A DNA stretch of 17,874 nucleotides from Candidatus Woesearchaeota archaeon (GTDB taxonomy: Archaea > Nanobdellota > Nanobdellia > Woesearchaeales > GW2011-AR15), in contig JAMPXQ010000010.1 of NCBI GenBank assembly GCA_023701075.1, forward strand, positions 1 to 17,874. The letters are read 5' to 3'. The position numbers and the translations under genes are program-made. Within the stretch, counting starts at the first letter, position 1; each line of letters opens with the position of its first letter. Below, piece by piece: positions 1-4,977 of the stretch. The notes beneath the pieces are model-generated. The model did no database searches. It saw only the letters and a program-made list of their open reading frames with translations, and had not been told where the DNA came from.

Positions 1-164
1 AGGATGACTTTCTTCCCATAATGTTCTTCAAGCCTGGAGACCGGTACATTGAGCCTTGAAGTGTAGTTCTCTAAGAATATGAAATCACATCTCTTTATGG
101 CTTCAAGCCCGTTTATTGAAACATCCTTCTCATCATTGAGTCCAAGACCGATCATGTATAGCAT
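1..164 (-). CDS. dphB: Diphthine synthase, N-terminal part (runs off the left edge)
   Basis: The visible 54 residues begin MLYMIGLGLNDEKDVSINGL and continue with an ENYTSRLNVPVSRLEEHYGKK-like segment. This matches the N-terminus of archaeal diphthine synthase (DphB/Dph5). That enzyme is a SAM-dependent tetrapyrrole-methylase-fold protein that methylates the modified histidine of elongation factor 2 during diphthamide synthesis. The GLGL turn near residues 6-9 belongs to the SAM-binding first strand and loop of the family. The ATG at 164 was chosen because it gives the family's usual start and because a T-rich TATA-like element (TTTTTTTAAC on the minus strand, about 184-193) lies about 25 nt upstream, suggesting a leaderless transcript. 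It sits 31 nt downstream of the unknown gene on the same strand. The rest of the gene is outside the window. Confidence 0.85.
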   Translation of the reverse strand, partial: MLYMIGLGLNDEKDVSINGLEAIKRCDFIFLENYTSRLNVPVSRLEEHYGKKVI

Positions 165-195
165 AAGAAGATAGGAATCAAGAGTGTTAAAAAAA

Positions 196-645
196 CTATC
201 TTTTTTGAGGTAAGCCGTAGCGTCCAGCGACAGCAGGTTCTAGTTGTTGGTTTTTGATATGTCTAGAATAATTTCTTGCAGCTTGAGCAGCAGCAAATAC
301 TGCGTTAGGGTCTGTGCTAGATACATTGAGGACAACATGATGGTTCCAACCCATGATGTGATAAGAAGCCTGGAATGAAAATTTCAGTCCTGGCACATAT
401 ATCTCATATAGCTTGCCTTTGTTGATGAAGCCGATGTCAGATATCCCCATATATTCAGCTGCAAAATTCATCCCGATTATCTCTCTGAGTTTTCCGGGGT
501 CGAAATCAAGCCGGTTTGAATCTGCATCTATCATCAGCTCTAATTCAAGAGAATATATATCATTCTCAAATCTTGGAGGTTTCTGAGATTTTATGAATCT
601 TCCATCTGGCATGTAAGCGCTAAGTTCAGATACCCAAGGGTCCAT
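196..645 (-). CDS. Hypothetical protein, 149 aa
   Basis: I do not recognise this protein. It is soluble, without a signal peptide or membrane segment. It starts MDPWVSELSAYMPDGRF and has a central segment of alternating hydrophobic and polar residues (about 65-110, including HHVVLNVSSTDP), suggesting a mixed alpha/beta fold. An Ala-rich helix (FAAAQAARNYSRHI) and a basic tail follow. A TATA-like element (TTTTAAAAG, about 667-675 on the minus strand) lies about 25 nt before the ATG, so the mRNA is probably leaderless. It precedes dphB by 31 nt on the same strand, but dphB seems to have its own promoter, so co-transcription is uncertain. Codon use looks like that of its neighbours. No function is proposed. 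Confidence 0.65.
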   Translation of the reverse strand: MDPWVSELSAYMPDGRFIKSQKPPRFENDIYSLELELMIDADSNRLDFDPGKLREIIGMNFAAEYMGISDIGFINKGKLYEIYVPGLKFSFQASYHIMGWNHHVVLNVSSTDPNAVFAAAQAARNYSRHIKNQQLEPAVAGRYGLPQKR

Positions 646-725
646 CCTGATATAAAAAAAGGATTCTTTTAAAAAACTATCAATTCTCTAGGATATTATG
701 CTTATAGGATTCTGGAGTATATATT

Positions 726-782
726 TACTAAAAAGTAGTAAAAATAAAAATATTTTTAAATAAGACTTTTTGATGAGTCTTA
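726..782 (+). promoter_or_regulatory. Promoter with two operator-like palindromes
   Basis: A TATA box (TTTAAATA, 755-762) lies about 27 nt before the ATG at 786, consistent with a leaderless mRNA. It is flanked by two inverted repeats. Upstream, at 726-743, is TACTAAAAAGTAGTAAAA, with half-sites TACT/AGTA. Downstream, at 761-767 and 776-782, are perfect 7-bp arms TAAGACT/AGTCTTA with an 8-nt spacer between the TATA box and the start codon. A protein bound there would block pre-initiation complex assembly. The upstream 18-mer recurs exactly at 11381-11398 before another gene. The sites are seen directly; the binding protein is unknown. Confidence 0.55.
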
Positions 783-785
783 AAT

Positions 786-1577
786 ATGGCATTTGATAAA
801 GTCTCTGTTGATAATGATTATGTTACAGATATGTATATGGATCCAAGTTCTTTCTGTTATGTCTTGCCATCAAGTAAGGTTCTGGAAACAGGTCCTGGTG
901 CAGATCCGCATGTTAAGCTTAAGTCTATGATATTAAGTCTAGGTCAAGTGAATCTAGGCACAGCGCCTATGAATCCAAATTCAATGTTTTTTAGGGAGTA
1001 TCTTAATAGTCAAGGGGTATTGACTATAGTTGATCAATCTCGGGCTGATGCGATCAAAGGGTCATATGGGGGAGGCCTTACAGATATAACTGGGATAGAA
1101 GTTTTCATGCAGAATCTTGATCGTTATGACAAAAGAGAGTGTAATCTCTATATCCAGGAACTAAATCTTTTGCAGGCAGGAACCCAGATGAAAGAACAGC
1201 ATGGTTCGCCGATGATCCCTAGTTCATATGACGTAATAATCGATCATTGGACTTGGTATTGGCTGAATGATGGTTTTCCTACAGAAGCAAATCTGTCTCA
1301 TCTATTCTCATTTTACAAGTCGGCATTGGCTGAAGAGGGGAGAGTATTTCTGTTCTATCCAAAGGATATATCTGCGATGGAAGAATATTCTGATTTCATT
1401 GGCCAGATAGATTCTAATTTTTCAAAAGTGGTTGAGGTTGCAGGGTTTAAGAATTATTATAGAGTGAATAATGGCTTTGCAAACATGGTATATCAGGATA
1501 ATCCTCGCAGAAGGCCGCGGGATAAGGTGTTTAGGCCATATTACCGTATGGAAAAGTTATTGGTTCTATCTGATTAA
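786..1577 (+). CDS. Class I SAM-methyltransferase-like protein
   Basis: This 263-aa protein has the outline of a Rossmann-fold methyltransferase. KVLETGPGAD at residues 31-40 resembles motif I, the glycine-rich SAM loop after the first strand. GVLTIVDQS (77-85) would be the second strand ending in an acidic residue. SSYDVIIDHWTWYWL (146-160) resembles the motif IV strand, and LAEEGRVFLFYPK (181-193) the strand 5 region with its 'GG/EGR' turn. The region between motifs I and II is longer than usual and the motif IV residues DHWTW are atypical, so the substrate cannot be guessed and catalysis is unproven. It is a stand-alone gene convergent with ftsZ. The ATG at 786 sits about 27 nt after a TATA box and just after an operator-like palindrome, so regulation by a repressor is plausible. 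Confidence 0.6.
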   Translation: MAFDKVSVDNDYVTDMYMDPSSFCYVLPSSKVLETGPGADPHVKLKSMILSLGQVNLGTAPMNPNSMFFREYLNSQGVLTIVDQSRADAIKGSYGGGLTDITGIEVFMQNLDRYDKRECNLYIQELNLLQAGTQMKEQHGSPMIPSSYDVIIDHWTWYWLNDGFPTEANLSHLFSFYKSALAEEGRVFLFYPKDISAMEEYSDFIGQIDSNFSKVVEVAGFKNYYRVNNGFANMVYQDNPRRRPRDKVFRPYYRMEKLLVLSD

Positions 1578-1580
1578 AAT

Positions 1581-1637
1581 GAAAAAATAAGTTGCCTCTA
1601 TCCTAAATCTTCGGGGGTGATTAACAGATAGAGGCAA
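1581..1637 (-). terminator. Hairpin terminator downstream of ftsZ
   Basis: Read on the minus strand after the ftsZ stop, a perfect 11-bp stem (TTGCCTCTATC pairing with GATAGAGGCAA; plus-strand positions 1592-1602 and 1627-1637) encloses a 24-nt loop containing CACCCCC. It is followed at once by CTTATTTTTTC, a U-rich tract (1581-1590). This looks like a hairpin plus U-tract terminator. Archaeal termination depends mainly on the U-tract, so the stem may serve RNA stability or regulation instead. The 5' arm is also complementary to the candidate RNA at 3122-3414. Confidence 0.6.
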
Positions 1638-1670
1638 GAAGGCACCACACAAAGACTACGGGTGATCTTC
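1638..1670 (-). other. Second hairpin in the ftsZ 3' untranslated region
   Basis: GAAG-G-CACC (1638-1646) can pair with GGTG-AT-CTTC (1661-1670), giving two 4-bp helices split by a small internal loop around a 14-nt apical loop (1647-1660). It abuts the terminator stem without a gap, so the whole 1578-1680 interval is structured. It is weaker than the neighbouring stem and could be fortuitous. Confidence 0.3.
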
Positions 1671-1680
1671 AAATCTATGC

Positions 1681-2748
1681 CTATCTGACTATCTCAATCC
1701 CCAAGTCTTCAGACATCTCTCTCATCCTGGCATTTGCACTTTTCACATCATGCTTGCCTAGGATCCATGGGCTCTTTACACCTGTGACGATTGTCATCAC
1801 AGTCAATTTGCCTTTCATATCTTCTTGGATTCTTGCTCCCCAGATGACGTTTGCATCTTCATCCAAACTCTCTGTGACAAGCTCTCCAATCTTATTGATC
1901 TCATCAAGTGTCAAGTCAGGTCCGCCGCATACATGGATTAAAGCACCTGTTGCACCTTCATAGTTGATATCCAAAAGTGGGTTGCTTAGTGCTCCTTTGA
2001 CTGCTTCTTCTACTCTGTTGTTTGTATCTGAAGCGCCAACACCAATTGCTGCAACTCCTCCATTTGTCATGATTGCTTTTACGTCAGCATAATCGAGGTT
2101 GACAAGTGAAGGCAGCGCAATTGTTTCAACAATCCCTTTGATCATTGTTGCAATGAGTTCATTTGCCACAGCAAAAGCCTGTCTGATAGGCAGGTTTCCT
2201 GCAATCTGCACAAGCCTGTTGTTGTCGATGACAATGACTGTGTCGCATACTTGTCTTAGCTGCTGCAGTCCGAATTCTGCCTTGTCTACTCTTGCTCTCT
2301 CGATCTTGAATGGCATAGTGACTGTTCCAATAACGATTGATCCTGAATCTCTTGCTACTTCTGCAATTACTGGGGCTGAACCTGTTCCTGTCCCTCCACC
2401 CATTCCTGCGCAGACAAAGACCATGTCACTTCCTTTTAATGCGTCTTTTATCTCATTCATCTGCTCATGTGCAGCTTCGCTTCCTCTTTCTGGAAAACCA
2501 CCGCAGCCAAGTCCTCTTGTCGTCTCTCTTCCGATCAAGAATTTCCTGTCTGATTCAGTGATGCTTAGATGCTGCTGGTCTGTGTTGCATGCAATGATTT
2601 CAGCACCCTTGATGCCTTTTTGGTAAAGCCAGTTCACCATGTTGTTGCCTGCACCGCCAGCGCCTATGACTTTGATAGTTGCTTGGTGTACTTCTACACT
2701 TTCGAATCCTTGGTCCTGTTTCAAAGCGTTGTTCATGACGTATTCCAT
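1681..2748 (-). CDS. ftsZ: Cell division GTPase FtsZ
   Basis: FtsZ is the tubulin-like GTPase that polymerises into the division ring at mid-cell. From the ATG at 2748 the protein has 355 residues. It shows the first nucleotide-binding loop GAGGAGNN (29-36), the tubulin signature GGGTGTGSAP (117-126), and the T7 synergy loop NLDYADV (217-223) whose acidic residues act on the GTP of the next subunit. The reading frame stays open to 2847, but the extra 33 residues (MWLILERSMFKLV...) are unlike FtsZ N-termini and overlap the promoter, so I chose the internal MEYVMNN start. GGGGG lies about 8 nt before that ATG and could act as a weak SD. It is monocistronic, convergent with the methyltransferase-like gene, and has an unusually elaborate upstream region. 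FtsZ1 versus FtsZ2 is not decided here. Confidence 0.95.
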   Translation of the reverse strand: MEYVMNNALKQDQGFESVEVHQATIKVIGAGGAGNNMVNWLYQKGIKGAEIIACNTDQQHLSITESDRKFLIGRETTRGLGCGGFPERGSEAAHEQMNEIKDALKGSDMVFVCAGMGGGTGTGSAPVIAEVARDSGSIVIGTVTMPFKIERARVDKAEFGLQQLRQVCDTVIVIDNNRLVQIAGNLPIRQAFAVANELIATMIKGIVETIALPSLVNLDYADVKAIMTNGGVAAIGVGASDTNNRVEEAVKGALSNPLLDINYEGATGALIHVCGGPDLTLDEINKIGELVTESLDEDANVIWGARIQEDMKGKLTVMTIVTGVKSPWILGKHDVKSANARMREMSEDLGIEIVR

Positions 2749-2777
2749 TTTGTTTTCCCCCACATCCTTGTGTTTGA

Positions 2778-2816
2778 GTATATAGTTCCAACTAGCAAAA
2801 AGTTTAAATACTAGTT
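2778..2816 (-). promoter_or_regulatory. ftsZ core promoter region with flanking inverted repeat
   Basis: On the minus strand there are two TATA-like elements before the ftsZ ATG: TATTTAAA (2803-2810) and CTATATAC (2778-2785). They would place initiation near 2780 or 2755. The first is enclosed by a perfect 6-bp inverted repeat AACTAG/CTAGTT (2790-2795 and 2811-2816), arranged as a repressor operator would be. Which element is used cannot be told from sequence. A further candidate start near 2917 would give a long leader. Confidence 0.5.
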
Positions 2817-2852
2817 TAAACATACTCCTCTCTAGAATTAGCCACACGCGAT

Positions 2853-2918
2853 ACTCGTCGCCAAACGAGTGTTACTAACGGTTATTGGTAGTATGTCGCC
2901 AAACAAACACCCAATAAC
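2853..2918 (-). ncRNA. Tandem hairpins with a shared loop (small RNA or ftsZ leader element)
   Basis: On the minus strand, hairpin A pairs GTTATTGG with CCAATAAC (plus-strand arms 2881-2888 and 2911-2918, 22-nt loop). Hairpin B pairs ACTCG with CGAGT (2853-2857 and 2866-2870, 8-nt loop). Both loops contain the 10-mer GTTTGGCGAC, written GTCGCCAAAC on the plus strand at 2895-2904 and, overlapping the closing pairs, 2857-2866. A minus-strand TATA box TTTATATA (2939-2946) would start transcription near 2917, exactly at the outer arm of hairpin A. The RNA could be the 5' end of a ~170-nt ftsZ leader or a separate small RNA. Repeated loops on tandem stems usually present a binding site for a protein or another RNA; the partner is unknown. 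Confidence 0.45.
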
Positions 2919-2984
2919 GATTCTTATATTTTATCTTGTATATAAACGTTATTATACTTAGAAATATATTTTCTAGACTATAGT

Positions 2985-2999
2985 TTTTCCTATACTGGT
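2985..2999 (+). repeat. Left copy of a 15-bp inverted repeat pair
   Basis: TTTTCCTATACTGGT here is the exact reverse complement of ACCAGTATAGGAAAA at 3474-3488. Each copy is also the core of a local imperfect palindrome (here CTATAG before and CTATA after a TTTTTC spacer). The pair encloses the candidate RNA and about 490 bp of gene-free DNA. No target duplication is visible outside the pair, so a MITE-like element is possible but unproven; two sites for one regulator is the alternative. Confidence 0.55.
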
Positions 3000-3000
3000 C

Positions 3001-3120
3001 TACTTAATTTAATGACGTGGAACATGCCGATCAAAAACAGGTTATCTAATATTTTTATGTGGTTTTTTTAGTCTTGGTTTATCATGCAGGCGATTGTTTT
3101 TTCTCTCTTATCTGGCGACA
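3001..3120. other. T-rich gene-free spacer
   Basis: No credible coding sequence is seen here. On the plus strand it is T-rich with runs at 3052-3057, 3062-3069 and 3097-3102. Near its right edge TGGCGACAT (3113-3121) is the reverse complement of ATGTCGCCA at 2893-2901, so a minus-strand transcript reading through could pair the two segments. Confidence 0.4.
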
Positions 3121-3121
3121 T

Positions 3122-3414
3122 TATTAAGAAAAATAGAGACACCCTATTTTTCTTGTGTTGGGGAGGGGTAAGAAAGGGCATAGGGTGCCTCTCTAGTAAT
3201 TGTGACTCAGTGATTTTGTTTGTTTTTTTGTATGGGTTTTTTGCTCCCCTGGTAATTGTTTGGGTGGGTGGGGTAGAAATCCCAGGGGAGCGTGATCATA
3301 AAGATCGTAAAAGCACAGCTTCTACGACCGGTTTCTTCTTGCCTCAATCAAATTGCTTGGGTCTTCACGAAGCAAAGCTTCAGGTTTCACCTCTTGATCC
3401 CTAAGGTCCAAGCA
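3122..3414 (-). ncRNA. Candidate structured noncoding RNA, about 290 nt
   Basis: A minus-strand TATA box (TTTTATATAT, 3431-3440) would start transcription near 3410-3415. From there the RNA folds into clear helices, given by plus-strand positions: 3408-3413 with 3355-3360, closing a domain with two small hairpins (3389-3392/3382-3385; 3377-3381/3369-3373); a 12-bp stem 3318-3329 with 3303-3314 and a 3-nt loop; a 10-bp stem 3282-3291 with 3243-3252; and a 13-bp stem 3180-3192 with 3135-3147 plus an inner 6-bp stem. The last is followed by a U-rich tract (3121-3134), as in a terminator. Several pairs are G-U only on the minus strand, which fixes the strand. I looked for RNase P and SRP RNA core motifs and did not find them; no known family is recognised. 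It could also be the first part of a long ftsZ leader. Confidence 0.6.
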
Positions 3415-3430
3415 TCTTTGACTTGTTGAA

Positions 3431-3440
3431 ATATATAAAA
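3431..3440 (-). promoter_or_regulatory. TATA box for the candidate structured RNA
   Basis: TTTTATATAT on the minus strand is a good archaeal TATA box and sits about 20-25 nt before the first helix of the RNA. The right copy of the 15-bp inverted repeat lies about 60-75 bp upstream of the predicted start, where an activator could bind. Confidence 0.5.
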
Positions 3441-3443
3441 CAA

Positions 3444-3458
3444 TACTAGTATATAAAT
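3444..3458 (+). promoter_or_regulatory. Plus-strand TATA box with palindrome
   Basis: TATATAAA at 3451-3458 is a strong plus-strand TATA box. It overlaps the perfect palindrome ATACTAGTAT (3444-3453). Initiation would fall near 3480, giving a leader of about 45 nt for the gene at 3525. A second TATA-like element, TTATATTT (3499-3506), could instead give a leaderless start at 3525. It is back to back with the TATA box of the minus-strand RNA. Confidence 0.45.
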
Positions 3459-3473
3459 GTTACGCTTTTTGAT

Positions 3474-3488
3474 ACCAGTATAGGAAAA
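3474..3488 (+). repeat. Right copy of a 15-bp inverted repeat pair
   Basis: ACCAGTATAGGAAAA is the exact reverse complement of 2985-2999. It overlaps a local inverted repeat, CAGTATA (3476-3482) and TATACTG (3491-3497) around GGAAAAGG. It lies between the plus-strand TATA box and the start codon at 3525, so bound protein could affect both divergent transcripts. Confidence 0.55.
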
Positions 3489-3524
3489 GGTATACTGATT
3501 ATATTTCACATCTATATCTTTATT

Positions 3525-4790
3525 ATGGTGTATTCATTTCTTTTAGCGATGGTGCAAGTGATGGATGTGACCGTGGATTTGATAGATCTGATAGAGAATG
3601 GCCAGCCTAAGCAGGCGTGGAAGAATCTGGATGTCGGTTCTGAGTATTACCTGACTAATATTGCGTCTCTTGGAGATTCTGAGAAGTTTGCAATGTGTCG
3701 TGATGTAGGAGATGCGTTCATAACTGCACTGCTGGGTGCAGAGCATTCATCGAATTTTGATAGGGCTGTGGAGATATACAGGAGGGCGTTATATAATGCT
3801 GCCCAGGCAGGAATAAGCATATTGGCGCTTGAAGACGGTCTTGAGACTAGGCTTCTATCAATTAGGCATCCCAAATTAAAAGAGGAGAAACAGGTGGAGT
3901 CTTTAATCATTCTAAATAAAGACGCAGTCATATTGCAGGGGATGACAGATTCAACTATAGCGTCCAGGTTTGCAAACAGGCTTATCTATGCAGGATACGC
4001 AGGATTCGAGACATTTGGGTCTGCACTTGATTACATAGAGGCTAATGCAGAGAAAAAAGATAGCCTGCTGTATGAAGGGCTTGCAAATATCGCATTAGGG
4101 ATAGCAAGGGAATACGATTCTGTCGATTTCAGGAGGCTGGATTTCCGTAATGCCAGATCATATGAACACGATTGCCATGATATAGCGAAAAGTTACATGG
4201 ATATTGCTGCAGCATTCATCAAGAAAGCTATCAGTCTTTCAGGAGATAGGTTGGCAGATTCAAAGAGATATATAGACATGACAAGCGGGATTGATAATCC
4301 GCAGATGAGATGGGTAAGGGCAGAGATGATGATAGCAGGTTATGATGCGTCTGAACGAAAAGCAGACCTGCTAAAAGAGATTGAATCTGAATACAAAGCA
4401 TTGATCCGTGGTCTCTTGATGCCAAAGAACTATTCTGATCAGGAGTTCAATCCATTGCCCCAGAACGCGATAATTGCAAAACTTGAGCTTTTAGGGCTGC
4501 ATTTCCTGATAGAATCAGGTCTTCCGGTAACCCAGCTGAGGGAAAATTTAGTTGCAAGAGGATATCATGGAGAAGATAGGGCATATACGACAGAGATAAT
4601 CCATAAGGTCGGTAAGTTCTTGCAGGCGAATGACAGTCCAAGTTTGAAGAGAGACCTTGGGGAATTATATGAATTATATGACACTAGGATAAGGTATCTT
4701 GGTCAAAGCAGGCAGAATCAGGATATCATAAGCCACTGCAGGCATGTGAAACTTGATATTTTCGGATATCTTCACCCGGAATCAAGATAA
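3525..4790 (+). CDS. Hypothetical alpha-helical protein, 421 aa, possibly TPR-like
   Basis: I do not recognise a family. The protein is almost entirely helical with repeated amphipathic helices. Segments such as FDRAVEIYRRALYNAAQAG (about residues 79-97) resemble tetratricopeptide helices, but I cannot place a regular 34-residue period. No catalytic motif, signal peptide or membrane segment is clear. The start is uncertain: ATG codons at 3525, 3549 and 3561 are in frame. The first 12 residues (MVYSFLLAMVQV) are hydrophobic and may not be translated if MDVTVDLIDLIENG at 3561 is the true start. It is alone on the plus strand, and its last 65 bp overlap the convergent truncated HAD-like gene. 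The shared promoter region with the structured RNA could link their expression. A scaffold or binding role is possible but only a guess. Confidence 0.75.
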   Translation: MVYSFLLAMVQVMDVTVDLIDLIENGQPKQAWKNLDVGSEYYLTNIASLGDSEKFAMCRDVGDAFITALLGAEHSSNFDRAVEIYRRALYNAAQAGISILALEDGLETRLLSIRHPKLKEEKQVESLIILNKDAVILQGMTDSTIASRFANRLIYAGYAGFETFGSALDYIEANAEKKDSLLYEGLANIALGIAREYDSVDFRRLDFRNARSYEHDCHDIAKSYMDIAAAFIKKAISLSGDRLADSKRYIDMTSGIDNPQMRWVRAEMMIAGYDASERKADLLKEIESEYKALIRGLLMPKNYSDQEFNPLPQNAIIAKLELLGLHFLIESGLPVTQLRENLVARGYHGEDRAYTTEIIHKVGKFLQANDSPSLKRDLGELYELYDTRIRYLGQSRQNQDIISHCRHVKLDIFGYLHPESR

Positions 4791-4977
4791 CATATAAAAA
4801 TTCACTATATTCTATTTTAGAGAGATATCCGAATCTTCTATCGAAAAGCCATATCAGTTTTTTTCTGTCATATGTTTCAGCCGGAGATATTTTTATTTGT
4901 AGATGTTCATCCAGCCAAGCAGAAATTAGTTTAGGTGTATCTGCAATCACGCCGTCAAAATCTATCCCGATTCTCAT
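4726..4977 (-). CDS. Truncated HAD-like phosphatase fragment, 83 aa
   Basis: The start MRIGIDFDGVIADTP carries the HAD superfamily motif I (DFDGV, residues 6-10), whose first aspartate is the usual nucleophile. A cap-like helical part follows, but the protein ends after 83 residues. Motifs II, III and IV, which hold the phosphate and Mg2+, are missing. The ATG overlaps the stop of the upstream 318-aa gene (ATGA), with GAGGT a few nt before it, so translation would be coupled. Its 3' end runs through the end of the convergent gene at 4790, which suggests a former longer gene was cut by a rearrangement here. It is probably a decaying remnant, although a small protein with another role cannot be excluded. 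Confidence 0.6.
   Translation of the reverse strand: MRIGIDFDGVIADTPKLISAWLDEHLQIKISPAETYDRKKLIWLFDRRFGYLSKIEYSEFLYVILIPGEDIRKYQVSHACSGL

Noticed and set aside
2099-2626. Long plus-strand reading frame inside ftsZ
   Set aside because: It is the antisense shadow of a conserved gene; Ser/Pro/Leu-rich composition and no promoter support.
2749-2847. 33-residue upstream extension of FtsZ
   Set aside because: It is unlike FtsZ N-termini and overlaps the TATA elements and the AACTAG/CTAGTT repeat; the MEYVMNN start is better.
3084-3404. Plus-strand 106-codon reading frame
   Set aside because: It lies antisense over the structured RNA, its composition (Cys, Trp, Gly and Val clusters from G- and T-rich runs) is unlike the neighbours, and it has no SD or well-placed TATA box.
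3122-3414. RNase P RNA or SRP RNA
   Set aside because: Length fits both, but I could not find the P4 core (such as GAGGAAAGTCC or ACAGAA) nor the helix 8 GGAAGCAGCC motif on either strand. A covariance-model search would settle it.
2985-3488. Complete insertion sequence
   Set aside because: No transposase gene and no target-site duplication is visible between or beside the 15-bp repeats; kept only as an inverted repeat pair.
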